A stretch of DNA of 64,000 nucleotides from Tubiluchus corallicola (taxonomy: Eukaryota > Priapulida > Priapulimorpha > Priapulimorphida > Tubiluchidae): assembly GCA_030141605.1 (NCBI GenBank), contig JAQGDQ010000128.1, positions 186,001 through 250,000 of the forward strand, given 5' to 3'. Below, one piece after another: positions 1 to 40,885 of this stretch. Each line of letters begins with the position of its first letter. The stretch's first letter is position 1. The position numbers were made by a program, and so were the translations under genes. The notes below the pieces were generated by a model, which did no database searches, was not told the DNA's origin, and was given only the letters and a program-made list of their open reading frames with translations.

Positions 1-119
1 TCTTAAATATATACAATATACATTTAGTAAGATATATACAAATGTATTAAATATGCTACAATATATATACTCTAAATAAATATGCATTCAACATATATTC
101 AATATATACAATATATACA

Positions 120-183
120 TACATATATATATATATATATATATGTATATATGTAAACACACACACACATATATATATATTCA

Positions 184-227
<44 letters not shown>

Positions 228-270
228 TGAATATATATATATGTGTGTGTGTGTTTATATATATATATAC
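120..270. repeat. (AT)n / (CA)n microsatellite with inverted symmetry
   Basis: Alternating AT runs are interrupted by a CA run near 155-170 and a TG run near 242-254. The two halves are near mirror complements, so the block can fold into one long hairpin. Confidence 0.8.
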
Positions 271-884
271 TGCCAAATTTAATCTGCCTTGAATCAGTCT
301 GTAAGTCTTAAATGCATTCAAACCCATTTTTATATAGTTGGTGTGGATAACTGGACAGCATAAATAGATCTAGGTTATTTTCTTTCATTTTTTCATAATT
401 TTGATACCAGTATACTGAGAATATCAAAATCTATGTTTTTGTTATTCAGAAAGAGCTATCATTCAGAATTCTTTATCATTATCCTATGAAAAAGTCTGTT
501 TTGAGGTGCGCAATGCTTCCGTTACAAGAACTTCAGCTAGCTGTATGCAGCAAACCTGTCCAGGTGGAGTTCGCGGATTCGTGCTATTAGCAGTTTCATT
601 TTAACGATAAGTTTTCGTATTTGTGGCATCATTTCGTTAATGGCAGTTTAAACAATCATTTTTATTACTACCATCCCAAGGTTCATTTAATTTTGCGCTG
701 TTGCAAAAATATCTCTACGTTTGCACTTCGCTCATAAAATTCCATAATAATTATTGTAATAATGCACATATGAGCATCATATCTACGCTAACTGATTTTT
801 TGGTTTAGTCCATTTTAGAAAATATGCAGTCATTTACATCCTATATAGTCGACTTAATGAAAAGTATTAAGTACGTGCTGTTAA

Positions 885-1050
885 GATTCATTACGTAACA
901 AAGAGTTTATTATGTAATAATGCAACATTATGTAACAAAAATGCTGCATTATGTAATAAGTCCCAAAAGATGCATTAGATAACAACTTTTAAACTATTAT
1001 GTAACAATTATAGCGTCATTATGTCATAAAAATTATGCAACGTTATACAA
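885..1050. repeat. Degenerate tandem repeat based on TATGTAACAA
   Basis: At least six spaced copies of a motif close to CATTATGTAACAA occur (for example near 890, 912, 930, 952, 995 and 1018). Spacing is irregular, so this is an old, decayed tandem array. Confidence 0.5.
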
Positions 1051-2196
1051 CAGATTAACCTAGCTGTGCGTTAGTGGGTCTGCAACTGGTCTGGTGTGGT
1101 CTACAACTGGGTCTTGACCCAGTCTTGAAGTGGTCTAATTATTGGACTGGGTCAATTTGTTTTTGCTCTAGATGAGAGTTTGGCTCCGTGCTCGATTCGG
1201 TCTCGAGTCTGGTATATCAGAGTGTCCGTCACATGTCTGGTCTGACATGGGTATAGGTTTGTTAATGCGAAAAAAAGGAAAATGGTCCTAAACGAAAAGT
1301 TGTAATTTTGGAAATCATTGGTAAAGCTGTTTGGGAAATCAAAATTCTTGTACTTGTTTATCTTTGCAAGCTATTACAATTCACAAGCAACATTTCCATT
1401 GCAGAAAGTTAACATTTCGCACAAACACATAATATACTGTCGACTAATTCCCAGGTCCATAAACGAGTCCAACTTTTTAATAATGAATACGTCCAAATTT
1501 CCAAAAGGCTCATGCTCACAACGCAAGAAAAACCATATCCTCAACAAGCAGAGAATATTGAATTTTCACCATTTTCTTGATAGCTTCAATGAAATCTAAA
1601 CTAGTATTTGAATTATACTAATATGAACACCGGCTTCACTTACCCGTAAAATGGAGTTCGCATCGACAGTGCTCTACCATCGATGCTGCTGTTCGAAATG
1701 CCACAGTGCTGCTTGTTGCCATAACAACAATTGATTCATTCATGCATTTAGCACCTCACGCTTTCTGAGGCTCATTCGGTATTGGTTTCTTTTGCTTATG
1801 GCTTAAATGACCTTTCGTTAACAAGTAATAAACAGCGTAAAAATGGTGAATAAGATAAGCGCAGATTAAGTCTAATTTTAAAATTCGACAAAGAGAGGTG
1901 GACGATAAAGTAGATAGGAAGAAATGGTACATAAAGAGGCGGACTTATACTGAGGAAGAAAGAGCATGTGAAAGAGAGAGAGATACAGAGAGATGAATGA
2001 GTGAGTAAGTGAGTGAGTGAGTGAGAAAGAGAAAAAGAGAAAAAAAGGAGAGGGAGCTGACGACAGTTTTGGATTCAGTGTCACCAGCCTCAGCCAGAGC
2101 TTCTCTTTAATAATGCTTGGCTAGGAGGTTAACTGTCAGAAAATATTTTGAACGTACCTTAATAGCACGAATGGTACATTTCATACTTACTTTCAG

Positions 2197-10472
<8,276 letters not shown>

Positions 10473-13400
10473 AGAAATCAAGAAGACTGTTTATGAACGT
10501 TTCTCAACAGCAAAATTTAAATTTTGTTGACTGTTATAAATGATTCATACTTACACTTTTCAAGCTTTGTTTTAATTTTCTTTTCAGTTTTGGCTTACCC
10601 ACTTGCTTGATATTTATATATAAGAGGCTTATATTTATTATCGAGCATGCAGTGATAAGTGTCCAGTAACCTAATACATTTATTACTTTATAATATTATA
10701 ACCAGTTTCTATTTTTGTCCTAAATACGAATTTACACTGGCACTTACTTCCCACCAGATCTATCATTGACCTTTGAATTTTTACTGTGGGAGACACAGAC
10801 GTTGTAATCCCGAAATATGGAAACATTAAAACTAGGCCTACTACTTATTTATTACTGGCACTAATATTTTTATATAGCGTAACGTTTTTCCTTACGTTTT
10901 TACTACTTAGTTATTCATTTCCGATAACTATATGCTTTCTGGTGACATATATCATACACAAAATACGACTTCTAGATTGATAATTATGTATAATTATATT
11001 ATGAGTATACCACCAAAAATGTTTTAGTGCAGAAATTTTATGTAATCTCGTACTTACTGAACATTCCTACTTAGTAATATTCAAGTAAAAAATATTAACC
11101 GTTGACACGAATGATGAGTTTGGAAAATTTTCAAATAGATAGATTTAATGTTTTATTAAAATTAATTTAATAATGATTGTAAAAAGATTACAATTATCCT
11201 TTTAAAAAATACGTGATTCTGTCACTTCTTGGTCCATTTTTTAAATTTTGTTTTAAATTTTGTTTCATTCGTTTACGCGTGTCTTCAAAGAGATACGTAT
11301 ATGTTTATCTACATTAAGTTTAGCCTTAAGTCAATTGAACTTTGCAGTATGTATATGTGAACTAATCAACTTTTTTGGTAATCACGCTGATCGTTTTAAT
11401 TATACTACTCATAAATCGTCATTGAACTTTAATCAGTTAAGGTTTTGCTAATAGTGCAACTTCAGCCAATTTAGACTGTTTATCTTACTCTGTAGACAGG
11501 CGTTGCTCATTGTTATATATCTTTTAATTTACAAACTTGTCATTCAGTTATTATACTGTGGGTTAATTCATTTTGAGTATAATTAGCACGTCTAACTTTG
11601 TTCTTAATTCTGTTCAAATACTGAAAAAGAAATATCTCTCATAATTATTGTATGTAATATTATGTAAATTAACGTAAAAGAATTTCATAAACCTTTTTAT
11701 ATTCACTTTGACAACAAACAAATTTTTTATTACGAGGAGTATTTTTGTTCAGAAAAAACAGTAACTTGAAAAATTAGGACCCCGTCTTTTAGGATCAATT
11801 ATGAGAAACTGCCCAAAACTGTTCTTACATTTTGTGCGTATTCAGCTGTGCACGGCAAAGATCATTTCAAAGAAGTAGCCACACTTCTTTGCTCGCTATG
11901 AAAGTTACTAGATAATGCGTTTTGCCACTTACGAATATAAACAGTGTAAACGCAAATCGTTTTAACTCAATAGTGCAACTGTAAGCACCGAGAACAACCT
12001 CATCTGATATGGCTTTACATTACAATTACTAATTCAACTTTAGCCTGCAGATCTGGGGCTATTGTCGGTGAAACCTTGTTGGTTGGACGTGACGAGCAAG
12101 ATTTTGAAAATAATAATAACAATAAAGCTGATGCATTTATAAATAATGCTTACTGTTTGTATGATGTGATTGACAATAATATAAGAGGATGTTATCATGA
12201 TTTACTCACCTATGAGGAGGACAGGTGGAAAATACAGTATATATGAATTCAAATTAGTACGTCTGTTAACAATATAAAAGGTTTAGCAACTGAATAATAA
12301 AATTACTCTGTTTATGTTATGTTTTACTAGACCCTAGTCATGGTGCGTGAAACGCAGTCTGTACTCATGCATACATTTACTTGTTAATTTTGCGATCATC
12401 TGTTGATAACAATTGTTAAGGTAACAGTTATTAAAATGTTGTAACCATTGACAAAGATTCGTTGCTTATGTGATTTGGTAACAATGAAAAATAATTTTGT
12501 TGAAATACTTGTTGCATGCGTGAGAGATATATGTATATATATATATATATATATATTTGCTGTAAATCGAAAATCAGCAGGTCTTGATATTTGTTAGCGT
12601 ACTCCAAAAAAGGAAATAAATCACCAATGTAAAAGCAAATTTCGAAAAATATAATTTGGACGAAAACACGTTCTTCATTTTACTTGTATTATCGTTTCAT
12701 TGCGTTAGAAAGTAGCAACTTCTACAAAATCAAAATGGTCGATTGTTCAAAAGAGGTTATGTTTCTCAAGTGGTATCTCAAGCAATTATGTTCCAGAAGA
12801 TTTGTTTATCATAACATAGCTATTGTGATTGTATTGAATTTATCTCGCACGTATACAGATTGAAGGCAAAGTCGAAAACTTGATCTGCTGCTTGTACAAT
12901 TTTAGTAGGATGCATGTTAGCCTCCTAGCACCAGTTTTTATTATTTTCGAGAAATGAGACCAACCAGTTTTAGGCTTTTGTATTGGTATTATTAATACTA
13001 ATATACGATTTGTGTCGCTGAACAATTATAATTATAAATAATTACTGTATCGTAGTTGGCTTTCGGTGCATTAACGGCCTGCTCCAGACTTTCAAGACGA
13101 AAAGGTAGACTTCATCTGAAAGGGTAGACTTTGATTTGGAGTCAATGTGTATAAACGGCTGGTTTTTTGATTTGATGAGAACCATACAGGGCCAGCTCTG
13201 CTACTAGGCAAACTAGGCAGTTGTCTAGGTGCCATTTTTTGGAGGTGGGGGGCGCTAAATTCTGGAATGACTCTTCAAGAGCGGAATACACGAAAAGTAA
13301 AAAACGACAAGGGGCGATATTGAACAATAAAAAGAATCTCTAATGAAATATATGCAACCAGATCAGAATTATGGTTGTGAAGATAATGAAGGTAGTGAAA

Positions 13401-14693
13401 TGGGCGTGAAAAAAGGAGTTGGGGTTTCAAACATTTTCTGACAGGGAACTTAGCGAAGAGTACCAGAAATTGCAGAAATTTCATTGCTCCTGAAGACACA
13501 GGACGTACAATGGGGCCATAAATTCAAATTCAAATGAAATCAACATAAGCTGTAGATAGATAATTAACTACACCTACACAATAACACATGTTTCAGCCAA
13601 ATATATAGGTACCGTTATATATTATACACGAAAAATTCATTTTTGGAGGTGTGTTGAGAATCGTGGGAAAAAGGGTTTATCGTTGAGGAGCCAGCGCTAA
13701 AGTACCTCTGCCTAGTGTGTCAAACTACCTAGAGCCGGCGCTGAAACCATATTGTCAGTATTTATATTAATAATAAATGGCCATCTCCAAAATCAGCTTA
13801 CATTTGCCGGACTTATAAAAGAAAATACATTTCGTGGTGATCGTTGTTTTCCATGCATACATAAATATTCCCTACCGATTTGTAAATTGTAGTTATACTA
13901 AGATATTATCCATTCAACTCTTAATGCATCGAGGTAAACTTGCTGCGAGTCTTTCTTTTATGCCATGAAGCCTCGCAGATATAATTGTTGCAGCGAAATT
14001 TCGTTAATAATAAAGCGTATTTCCAGTTATATTGGCGAAATCTGAATTCGGCAACAGTAGAAATAGGAAAACTTATAGCAGTTTATTTAGTTCAGGCTGA
14101 TGCATGAGAATCACGATAAAAATCTGTATTACACAAGATATCCTGTTTTACCGTTGTACCTCTCATACAGTTGTAAAGCCTTATGTTGTAAACATATGCA
14201 ATGTGTTGAACAAACTTACTATTAAACCCATAGGTGAAATAACAAGCAATTTTTGGATTTTTGGGTGTAATATATTCCATTCCTTTAGAATTCCTTTAGT
14301 GTTTCTTGCAAACCATTTATTAGATTTGCTTTTATGTGATTATCGTGAAATGTGAATTTGATCCAATTGAATCCATTATATATAAATTCATTTAATCTTG
14401 CCTTAAAGATATATTGTTAAAATTTTTACGAACAAAAAGAAAAACGCAAAACCTATAAAACTTGTATAACAATCCTTACGTTCTGTTGCATGTTACACCG
14501 ATACAGATCAGTTATTCTTCTAGAAATGCTTTGCCTAAATGCAGAAGTTTTGGACCTAACATGTTCCACTAATGCAAAAATCTAAATCATATATAACTAA
14601 CAGTTCACTCTCTCTCTAATGTTCTCTAATGTGAGTCTCGCTTACTTCGAATATTAAAAATAATGTGCAAGAAACAAGAAGTTTTTCTAAAAC
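10473..14693. other. Intergenic region between the convergent PC2 and 7B2 genes
   Basis: About 4.2 kb separates the two stop codons. It must hold both 3' UTRs. No additional gene is visible; the open frames are short and unconserved in appearance. It contains one hAT-type element (13187-13743) and a short AT run near 12535-12556. An AATAAA for 7B2 may lie near 14076-14085 on the minus strand. Confidence 0.6.
13187..13743. mobile_element. Non-autonomous hAT-type DNA transposon
   Basis: The left end reads CAGGGCCAGCTCTG and the complement of the right end reads CAGCGCCGGCTCTAG, imperfect terminal repeats of hAT style. The flanks are GAACCATA (13179-13186) and AAACCATA (13744-13751), an 8-bp duplication with one mismatch. 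The ends continue with ACTAGGCA-type subterminal similarity. No transposase frame in 557 bp. Confidence 0.75.
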
Positions 14694-34530
<19,837 letters not shown>

Positions 34531-34612
34531 GACGTTGTTCGGTCGGGCTAGATGAAAGCTCTCATTTTTCCTAATTTACTGCAAGCATACTTAACAATTC
34601 TCTAGTCGGTCA

Positions 34613-34620
34613 TTACGTAA
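34613..34620. promoter_or_regulatory. TTACGTAA palindrome upstream of the 7B2 start
   Basis: A perfect 8-bp palindrome TTACGTAA lies about 85 bp upstream of the proposed 7B2 start codon. It resembles CRE/ATF and bZIP-type sites, which are common in neuroendocrine promoters. The region 34540-34760 is somewhat less AT-rich than its surroundings and could be 5' UTR and promoter. Function is inferred only from position and motif. Confidence 0.25.
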
Positions 34621-35899
34621 ACAAGCAGTTTTGCATCTTCCGCACTCGGTAGTTTGATTACACGTTGAAGCCCGATAACAGGCGACCGAGGGATTTCATC
34701 CTCTGGCGGTGAAAATCGGAACTGAATCTTCTTTGTGTGAACATTATGTTCACTGTTAAAATAGATAAAGAGGACAAAGGATAATTATTATAAGTTATTT
34801 GTTGGTTACTCCCTGTGTTGCTATATTTGTTCAGAATTAATTATAGAAATTGAGTAATCTGTGCGTGATGTCTGCGCTTCCAAATTTATTTCCAACATTT
34901 AGTTCAAATGTTGCTTTTAAATTCGGCTATTTTCATTTGCAATAACTTTCATAATATTTAAATACGTAACAAATGTTTTATTTCAAATAACGGCATTATA
35001 GCTTGTATTTTCTCATATTAAAACATCGAAGTGCAAATGATTTAAAAATTCTGCACAACTTTGTATTAATACTTGTTATTTCTAGCCTTGGTATCTGGGA
35101 ATGGAGATATTACCGTGCTTTCAAGTGGAGATGCATGAGATAATTAAAACGTGCCTACAAGGGCAACATGTTACACAATATTGAAAATTTTCACTGGGAA
35201 AATATTGCACCTCTTTTAACCAGCATTGGTAGGCTCAGTAGCAACAACAGCGATGGTGACACAGCAGCAAAAGTATCAACACCACCTTAGCATCTCAGCA
35301 GTGACAACATTAACTACGACTGAGTACTTTGACTACGACAAAGATAATCAGGATTGTAACTATCATGATCATAATCATAATAACAATGTGACAGTTTCCT
35401 GAATTCAGCAAAAATGTTAACACACTTCGACCATTTTCGTCGACTTTCCCCAAATAACTCATTTTTGTATACCAGTCACTCTGGACTTAATCATTTTTGT
35501 CGGGTAGCTCAAGTGTTACCTTAATCAAATACCCGGCCTACTTTTTTGAGATTTTTGTTCGTCCTTGTGCCCAGCAGCAGACGTCTACATGACCAGAAAG
35601 TTCATTGACGCGATCTTTTACCATAAAATTTGTTGTTTTTATGCAGGTACAACTACGGAGGTAAAGAATGAAAATGTGAGCAACAGGTTCCACACAACCA
35701 TGCTATTGCAGCACACTGTGTTCAGTAATAGATCATAGCATGTAACCGTTATGGTCCTTAACCTTTTCGTAGTGGAGTAACCACTACAATAAAAACCTAG
35801 AGATGAATGAATATCACTCCGTGTTTTAAACTTTCGATAGCCAGGATAGTATAGAGAAACTGAGAAATGACTCCACAATTACATGTGATAAATAATCGA

Positions 35900-35905
35900 T
35901 TTATT
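35900..35905 (-). terminator. AATAAA polyadenylation signal of the GT31-like gene
   Basis: The minus strand reads AATAAA 44 nt after the stop codon at 35949. The distance suits a short 3' UTR. Confidence 0.5.
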
Positions 35906-35948
35906 CAAATTTGTAATACTGCATGGTAATCACGACTGTGCTTTAACA

Positions 35949-38536
35949 CTAGCTATACAGAAACTTTCGTCGAACTCGAGTCCCTTTCCAAACTGGCATT
36001 CCCAAAAACGAACTGTTGTGACAGAATCGTAAATGATCTCTAGGAATCAGCATTGGTTTGACTGAATGCACGCAAGCGCCATCTAGCTGTGGAATTGGAG
36101 GAATTTCGAACTCGAAGTTGCTGGTTTTAACTGTAATTGACGTCCAAAACCTTTTCATCTTTTCTGGATATACAGCGTGGATTGAAACATATTTTTCACA
36201 TAACTTAGCGTCCTTTAAGTGCTGCAGTTGAACTGACTTCGTTGCAAGGCGACTATTATCTGCAAAATATGTCACATTCTGCGTTTCACTCATCCACAGT
36301 CCTAGAAAAAAATTAACAAAAATTGAAATCATTAAATTGCGCGTATAACAACATCTTTAGAGTGTTATCAAGACACACAAAATTTGCAATGCTATATTTA
36401 ACCATAGGAGAAGAATTTGTAGAAAAAAGTTGCGTATTAATTGTTTAAAACATGGCCTTTCGAGATGTCAAATCTCTTTATAAAATGCTTCGTTTGACTT
36501 GCTTCTAAAATACATGTTTATAAAAAGATGAAATGTTTCTAAATATAGTAATGCAAATAAGCTATTTGCTAGACAAAAGTTATTGTACAATGCAGTAAGC
36601 CTGTGCGCTATAGTAAACAATAAACTTTATGTAACGTAATGTAATAACTTAATATCAATTACATTTTGACATTATGTAAGGTTGACTGTATACAGTCTAA
36701 CGTATCCTTTTGAAAATCCATAATAATGTACGTTTAATTGCATTTGCAAATTACACTTTGTGAAACTATAAGGTTTTCCGTGCAATTACATTCATAATTT
36801 CACGGTAATACTAAACAGGGTAATTTCGTAGCGTGATTTGTTTTAGTTGTAAACTGAAAATTGTGTATTGTTTAGTAAAGTTACCAGCCGAGTAATCAAC
36901 CAACCAATTAAGTAACTACAGCTTTTTCCTCATTAACAACTTACTAATGCAGTTTAATATAAAACTGATCTACTACTAAAATATTTATGAATGTAAATAT
37001 ATTACAATAATGTGTATCGTACATGTAGTAAAATATATTTTTACTTCGTAGCTGTTCAATACCACTTCCGTAAGCCTGTATGCTAGCATAATCCTTATTA
37101 CAAATGTAAAAAGTTATCCATTTTCGTGAAGTGACTTTTCACGAATTCTCGGCCTGGAAATTATTAAAAGGTTTAGTACTATGCACGGTAGGTGAATGAA
37201 ATGTGCAATGAAACTAAACTTATTACAGTTCCATACGTCAACAAGATTTGACCTGAAAGTGTCACGTAAAAGAAATAAGCTTAACCTTCTAAATTACCTG
37301 CAGATAAACCTCCATGAGGATAACACAAGAGAGTCTCGACTTGTAACCGTTCAAGTAATTCATCAACAATGTCTCTTGAAAATAGCAGATAAAACTCATC
37401 CATGCGTACTAAACCTATACAAAAAAGTTTTTTTATAAAGTTGCTGCTTCTGTCCTCATCACAGCCAGGTTATCCTTTTTGTTTTTCAGATTTTGTATAT
37501 CAATTCAGTTCTTAATTATCATGTACTAATTTACTAGGAAATTACTGTAGGCGGGTAAGTAAAATTATTGCTAACGCGCTTTCAGAGTAACTGCTCAGAG
37601 ATATACACATGTGGCTCAATTGTAGAAGAAATTTGAAAACCTTTTCCTGGTCTAGAATTGAACCTAAAGGTTTTAGTGACAAGATTCTCCGCTCCCCCAG
37701 CGGATCTTAAATAACATTTCTACAACAAATATCGTGGGCGGTTCGTGACTTACAAATGATTTTTACCGTTCTCATATGTCAACCAGGAAATTAACATTAT
37801 TACGGTCATTAATAAATTAGTTATTAGTTTATTAAAAAAAGGGATCAAGACCTTTTCTGCAATGGATCCATCCCCAATACAGGCGACTTTCATTGCGATT
37901 CTCCAGCTCGTTTTGAAGACGTTCCAAGCAAAGGAAATTATCGTCATCCAAACGCAAAAAGTGGGTGAAGTTATAGTAATTGACTCTTGCCCATTTCATC
38001 ATCCACACCAACATTCTGCCAAAATTCACTCCACCAGGCGACTCAGCCAGTATAATATCGTTGTGCCGCTCAGCTTCTTGTCTCAGTGGAATCAAATCTT
38101 TTCTTGGAAGTGGACGACCGTGTACGTCTTGTCCATCTGTGAAGAAGAAGCAAACAACATTTGTCTGATTGCACCATGTCCACCAGGTGACTCTGATAGC
38201 ATTTCTTCTGTCCTGGTGTATTGGAGCACTCATCACCGCTACAAACAAAAGAACTTGTTTTCCATCAACACCTTGTCCTTCTTTACTGAAATTTGAAGAG
38301 TCTAGCGACAGTTCAAATGGTTCCCACTGTAACTTCTTCTGACTTGAGTCCTGGTCAAACAGGTTTTTAGTTTGTAGTCCTTCATTACGATGATTCACGG
38401 GTTTATTTGACTCGTTGTAAGCAGCTAGATTAAAACTAGTCGGATCGTAATCAGACGCAGAAAGATATAATACAAAGAAGATACTAAAAACAGCAGCAAC
38501 TACTAACTGATAGAATCCGTTTTCTTCTGTTACCAT
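35949..38536 (-). CDS. GT31-family beta-1,3-galactosyltransferase-like, frame disturbed
   Basis: Golgi type II glycosyltransferase, most like B3GALT6-type sequences from memory. The start ATG is at 38536 (MVTEENG), followed by a hydrophobic anchor FYQLVVAAVFSIFFVLYL. The stem leads to LLFVAVMSAPIHQDRRNAIR and then the DxD-type motif RLDDDNF and LYWGWIHCRKG. The frame hits TAA at 37832-37834 right after a run of seven T. Two rescues exist: a weak donor AAAAG/GTCTTG at 37852 joined to an acceptor at 37414 in matching phase, or a one-base frameshift in the T run reading on to a good GTAAGT donor at 37754. The next exon (ending 37298) has LLFSRDIVDELLERLQ, like the GGYVLSxDLV region of GT31. The last exon is 36301-35949, with an AATAAA signal 44 nt past the stop. 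The usual EDV motif is replaced by PHGGLSAGLW, so activity is doubtful. Possibly a divergent gene or a young pseudogene. Confidence 0.7.
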
Positions 38537-40885
38537 TCTCTCACAAAAGTGAGTCAACAAGTGCCCAAAGCCATTGTTTTAGTGGTGCTTTTAAAGTTTC
38601 CACACAAATAAACAATGAGCAGCGGAAAAATAAGTCTTTCTTACGAATTTACTAAAGACCTAACTTTAAAAGGTTAACCGTTGCACAACACTACATTTTC
38701 GCATTTTTCAGAACCTCGCATAACTGCATGTCATCTATCGCAATTACTTCACGGATTGCTAAATTCAGAAAGAAACACGTATATAGCTGATAAAATTCCT
38801 GCGTCATTTCCGCGTGCCACAATGATTTGTCAAGCTGCTTATAATACTCATATTCTAATGTTTTGTTAGGGCACAAAATCCAGAAAATTAGAAATCTAAA
38901 GTTTCTCGACAACGACGTTTCATCCACTTTTTCACCTCATCAACAGGTCACAATTCTGGCGATCCGTTACCGGAACGGCTGTAGTACACTTTGCTGATGC
39001 TGCTTAATTCAATGGGCAATTTATTGCTGCAGACAACCTGTTCTGTTGTATTTATGTAGCTGTTGTTCTCTAACCTCCCGCTGCCTCCAATGCGAAAAGA
39101 AATGTGGGACATCGACCTTCTTGAGATGCAGACAAAAAGAACGGATTGCAAAATAAGATTAACCAATGACCTTCTTACCACGTGCGCTTTTGAGCTCATT
39201 AGTAATAGATTACTTCTGTTTACAACCTATTTTTTCATTTTAACTGCAACTGTCACCTGTAAATTAACGTAGTTTTTCAAGTTAAACCAAATACTAATGG
39301 TGTCTATCACCACATAGAATACATACACGCCCAATATAAATAACCGCTTGTCAAATGTCAAACCACACTTCTGGTAATCAGTCACTAGTATCACCATGAG
39401 GATCTTATAACCACTAAGCAGCAAGTTATAAAAAATTTACTTCTGCCAGCTTATTTAATAAACCATCGTTATAAATCCGCAAATGTCAATGCACCTATTT
39501 CATTATTTCGTTTTTTTTCTTATAGCTTGTTAACTTTTCATTTTCGCCAACACCATTTGCAAATACCAAGATGTTTCAAAGTCACTGCCCCGCTGTTGTG
39601 TACATTTAGGATTAAACCGCAATCAATGAACGTGGGTTCAAGTTTTTCCATGTATGTGGAAAAGTCGCTTCTGCTTGCAAAACTTCCTTTTCACTTGTAC
39701 GGTTGTGCTACCATGCATGGTTGCAAAGCATCGCCATTTAGAAAAATGGGGAAATATCATTGTTAAAAGTTCGATCAAATATACCTTGTGCGGTGTATGG
39801 GGCTAGGGGGCATGAAATTCTGATTTCCCTTTAATTTACTTTAATTAAAATAGGTATTTTATAAAAAAAAACTTTCTCAGCAAACATTTCTGTTGGTATT
39901 TCAACGCTGGTTTGGAGATAATGAAAAGCAGTCCCGCTTAAATTAAGTGGAATGTATACGTAATAAGAAATGAAGCAATCACATCCCCTGTTAAGTTGTA
40001 TTTTCCAATTTACTGAAAAAAATAGCTTAGCGTGCGGTGAGATTGCCTTAGGGTTAGGGTTACTGGTTCAGTTCCTCTCTTACCTAATACCATGACAACA
40101 TTGACTTACTAACATATTAAGCGGCAGTTCAATTACAATAATTTGTCTGAAGTACGTCAATTTTCGTATTATTACAGTGTAACTTTCTCTGTATCTACAT
40201 TATTCCATAATCCTAGGAATATATTGCTTACTTCCTACTTTTTGTAGGCTAGTAGTGGGCAGTGTAAGGCTTAAAGAACACATGGGATAGAAATCTGCGA
40301 ATGATAAGCCCAGGATAATGATCTCACGATCATCGTGGCAGAATGCCATTAGCGAAACCGATTGGAGAGAAATGCCCTAGTTTAAACTACGTGTAGTATA
40401 AGAATACCAGATCACAAAATTGGTAAATCTACAATAAAGGTATGTTACATTGCACAGAATTACATAGCGTACGAACAATAAACTTAATTCAAGACATTAT
40501 ATTATTCAAGCCAGAATGCGGAACTTTTTCTATGTAATATTAAATTTTATGATATAATACAATGAGCAGTTCGCACCGTTACATGCAATAAATTGTTTAG
40601 GCGCTTTTTAGGCTGCAAAAAGCGTTAAAATTACTCGTAGACTTCTGTTAATCTCCAAAATATCGCTGCTTGACTATTTTGCTTAAATGAAAACGCATAT
40701 TCTTAGCTATTTCTCTATCATGCAGTACAAAAAATAAAAACATTTCGCGCGTGGGTCAATGATATCATTGAAATTTCTGTTAAAAACTTTGACAGACGCA
40801 AAATTAAAACATGCCAGGTTTCGCTTGTTCGGTTTTGTTAAAATTAAAAGTAATTAAATCAGCAATCAAATATTGTTAATAAGAA

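Larger units (their letters stand above)
1..2196. other. Non-coding stretch upstream of the first visible PC2 exon
   Basis: AT-rich DNA, probably PC2 intron. It opens with an AT/TG microsatellite, then a TATGTAACA-type degenerate repeat (885-1050), a TGGTCT/CTGGGTC-rich patch (about 1070-1260) and a GA-rich patch (1965-2050). I looked for the PC2 signal peptide and early prodomain and saw none. Confidence 0.5.
34531..35948. other. Intergenic: 7B2 upstream region and GT31 3' flank
   Basis: Contains the presumed 7B2 5' UTR and promoter at 34531-34760, including TTACGTAA. The minus-strand AATAAA at 35905-35900 serves the GT31 gene. No further gene is visible. Confidence 0.5.

Noticed and set aside
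38976-39199. Minus-strand ATG frame with hydrophobic stretch and a donor-like end, possible extra GT31 exon
   Set aside because: The GT31 first exon already has its own ATG and membrane anchor, and no fitting acceptor was found to join the two.
40048-40066. TTAGGGTTAGGGTT, telomere-like
   Set aside because: Only a little over two units with no array; expected by chance.
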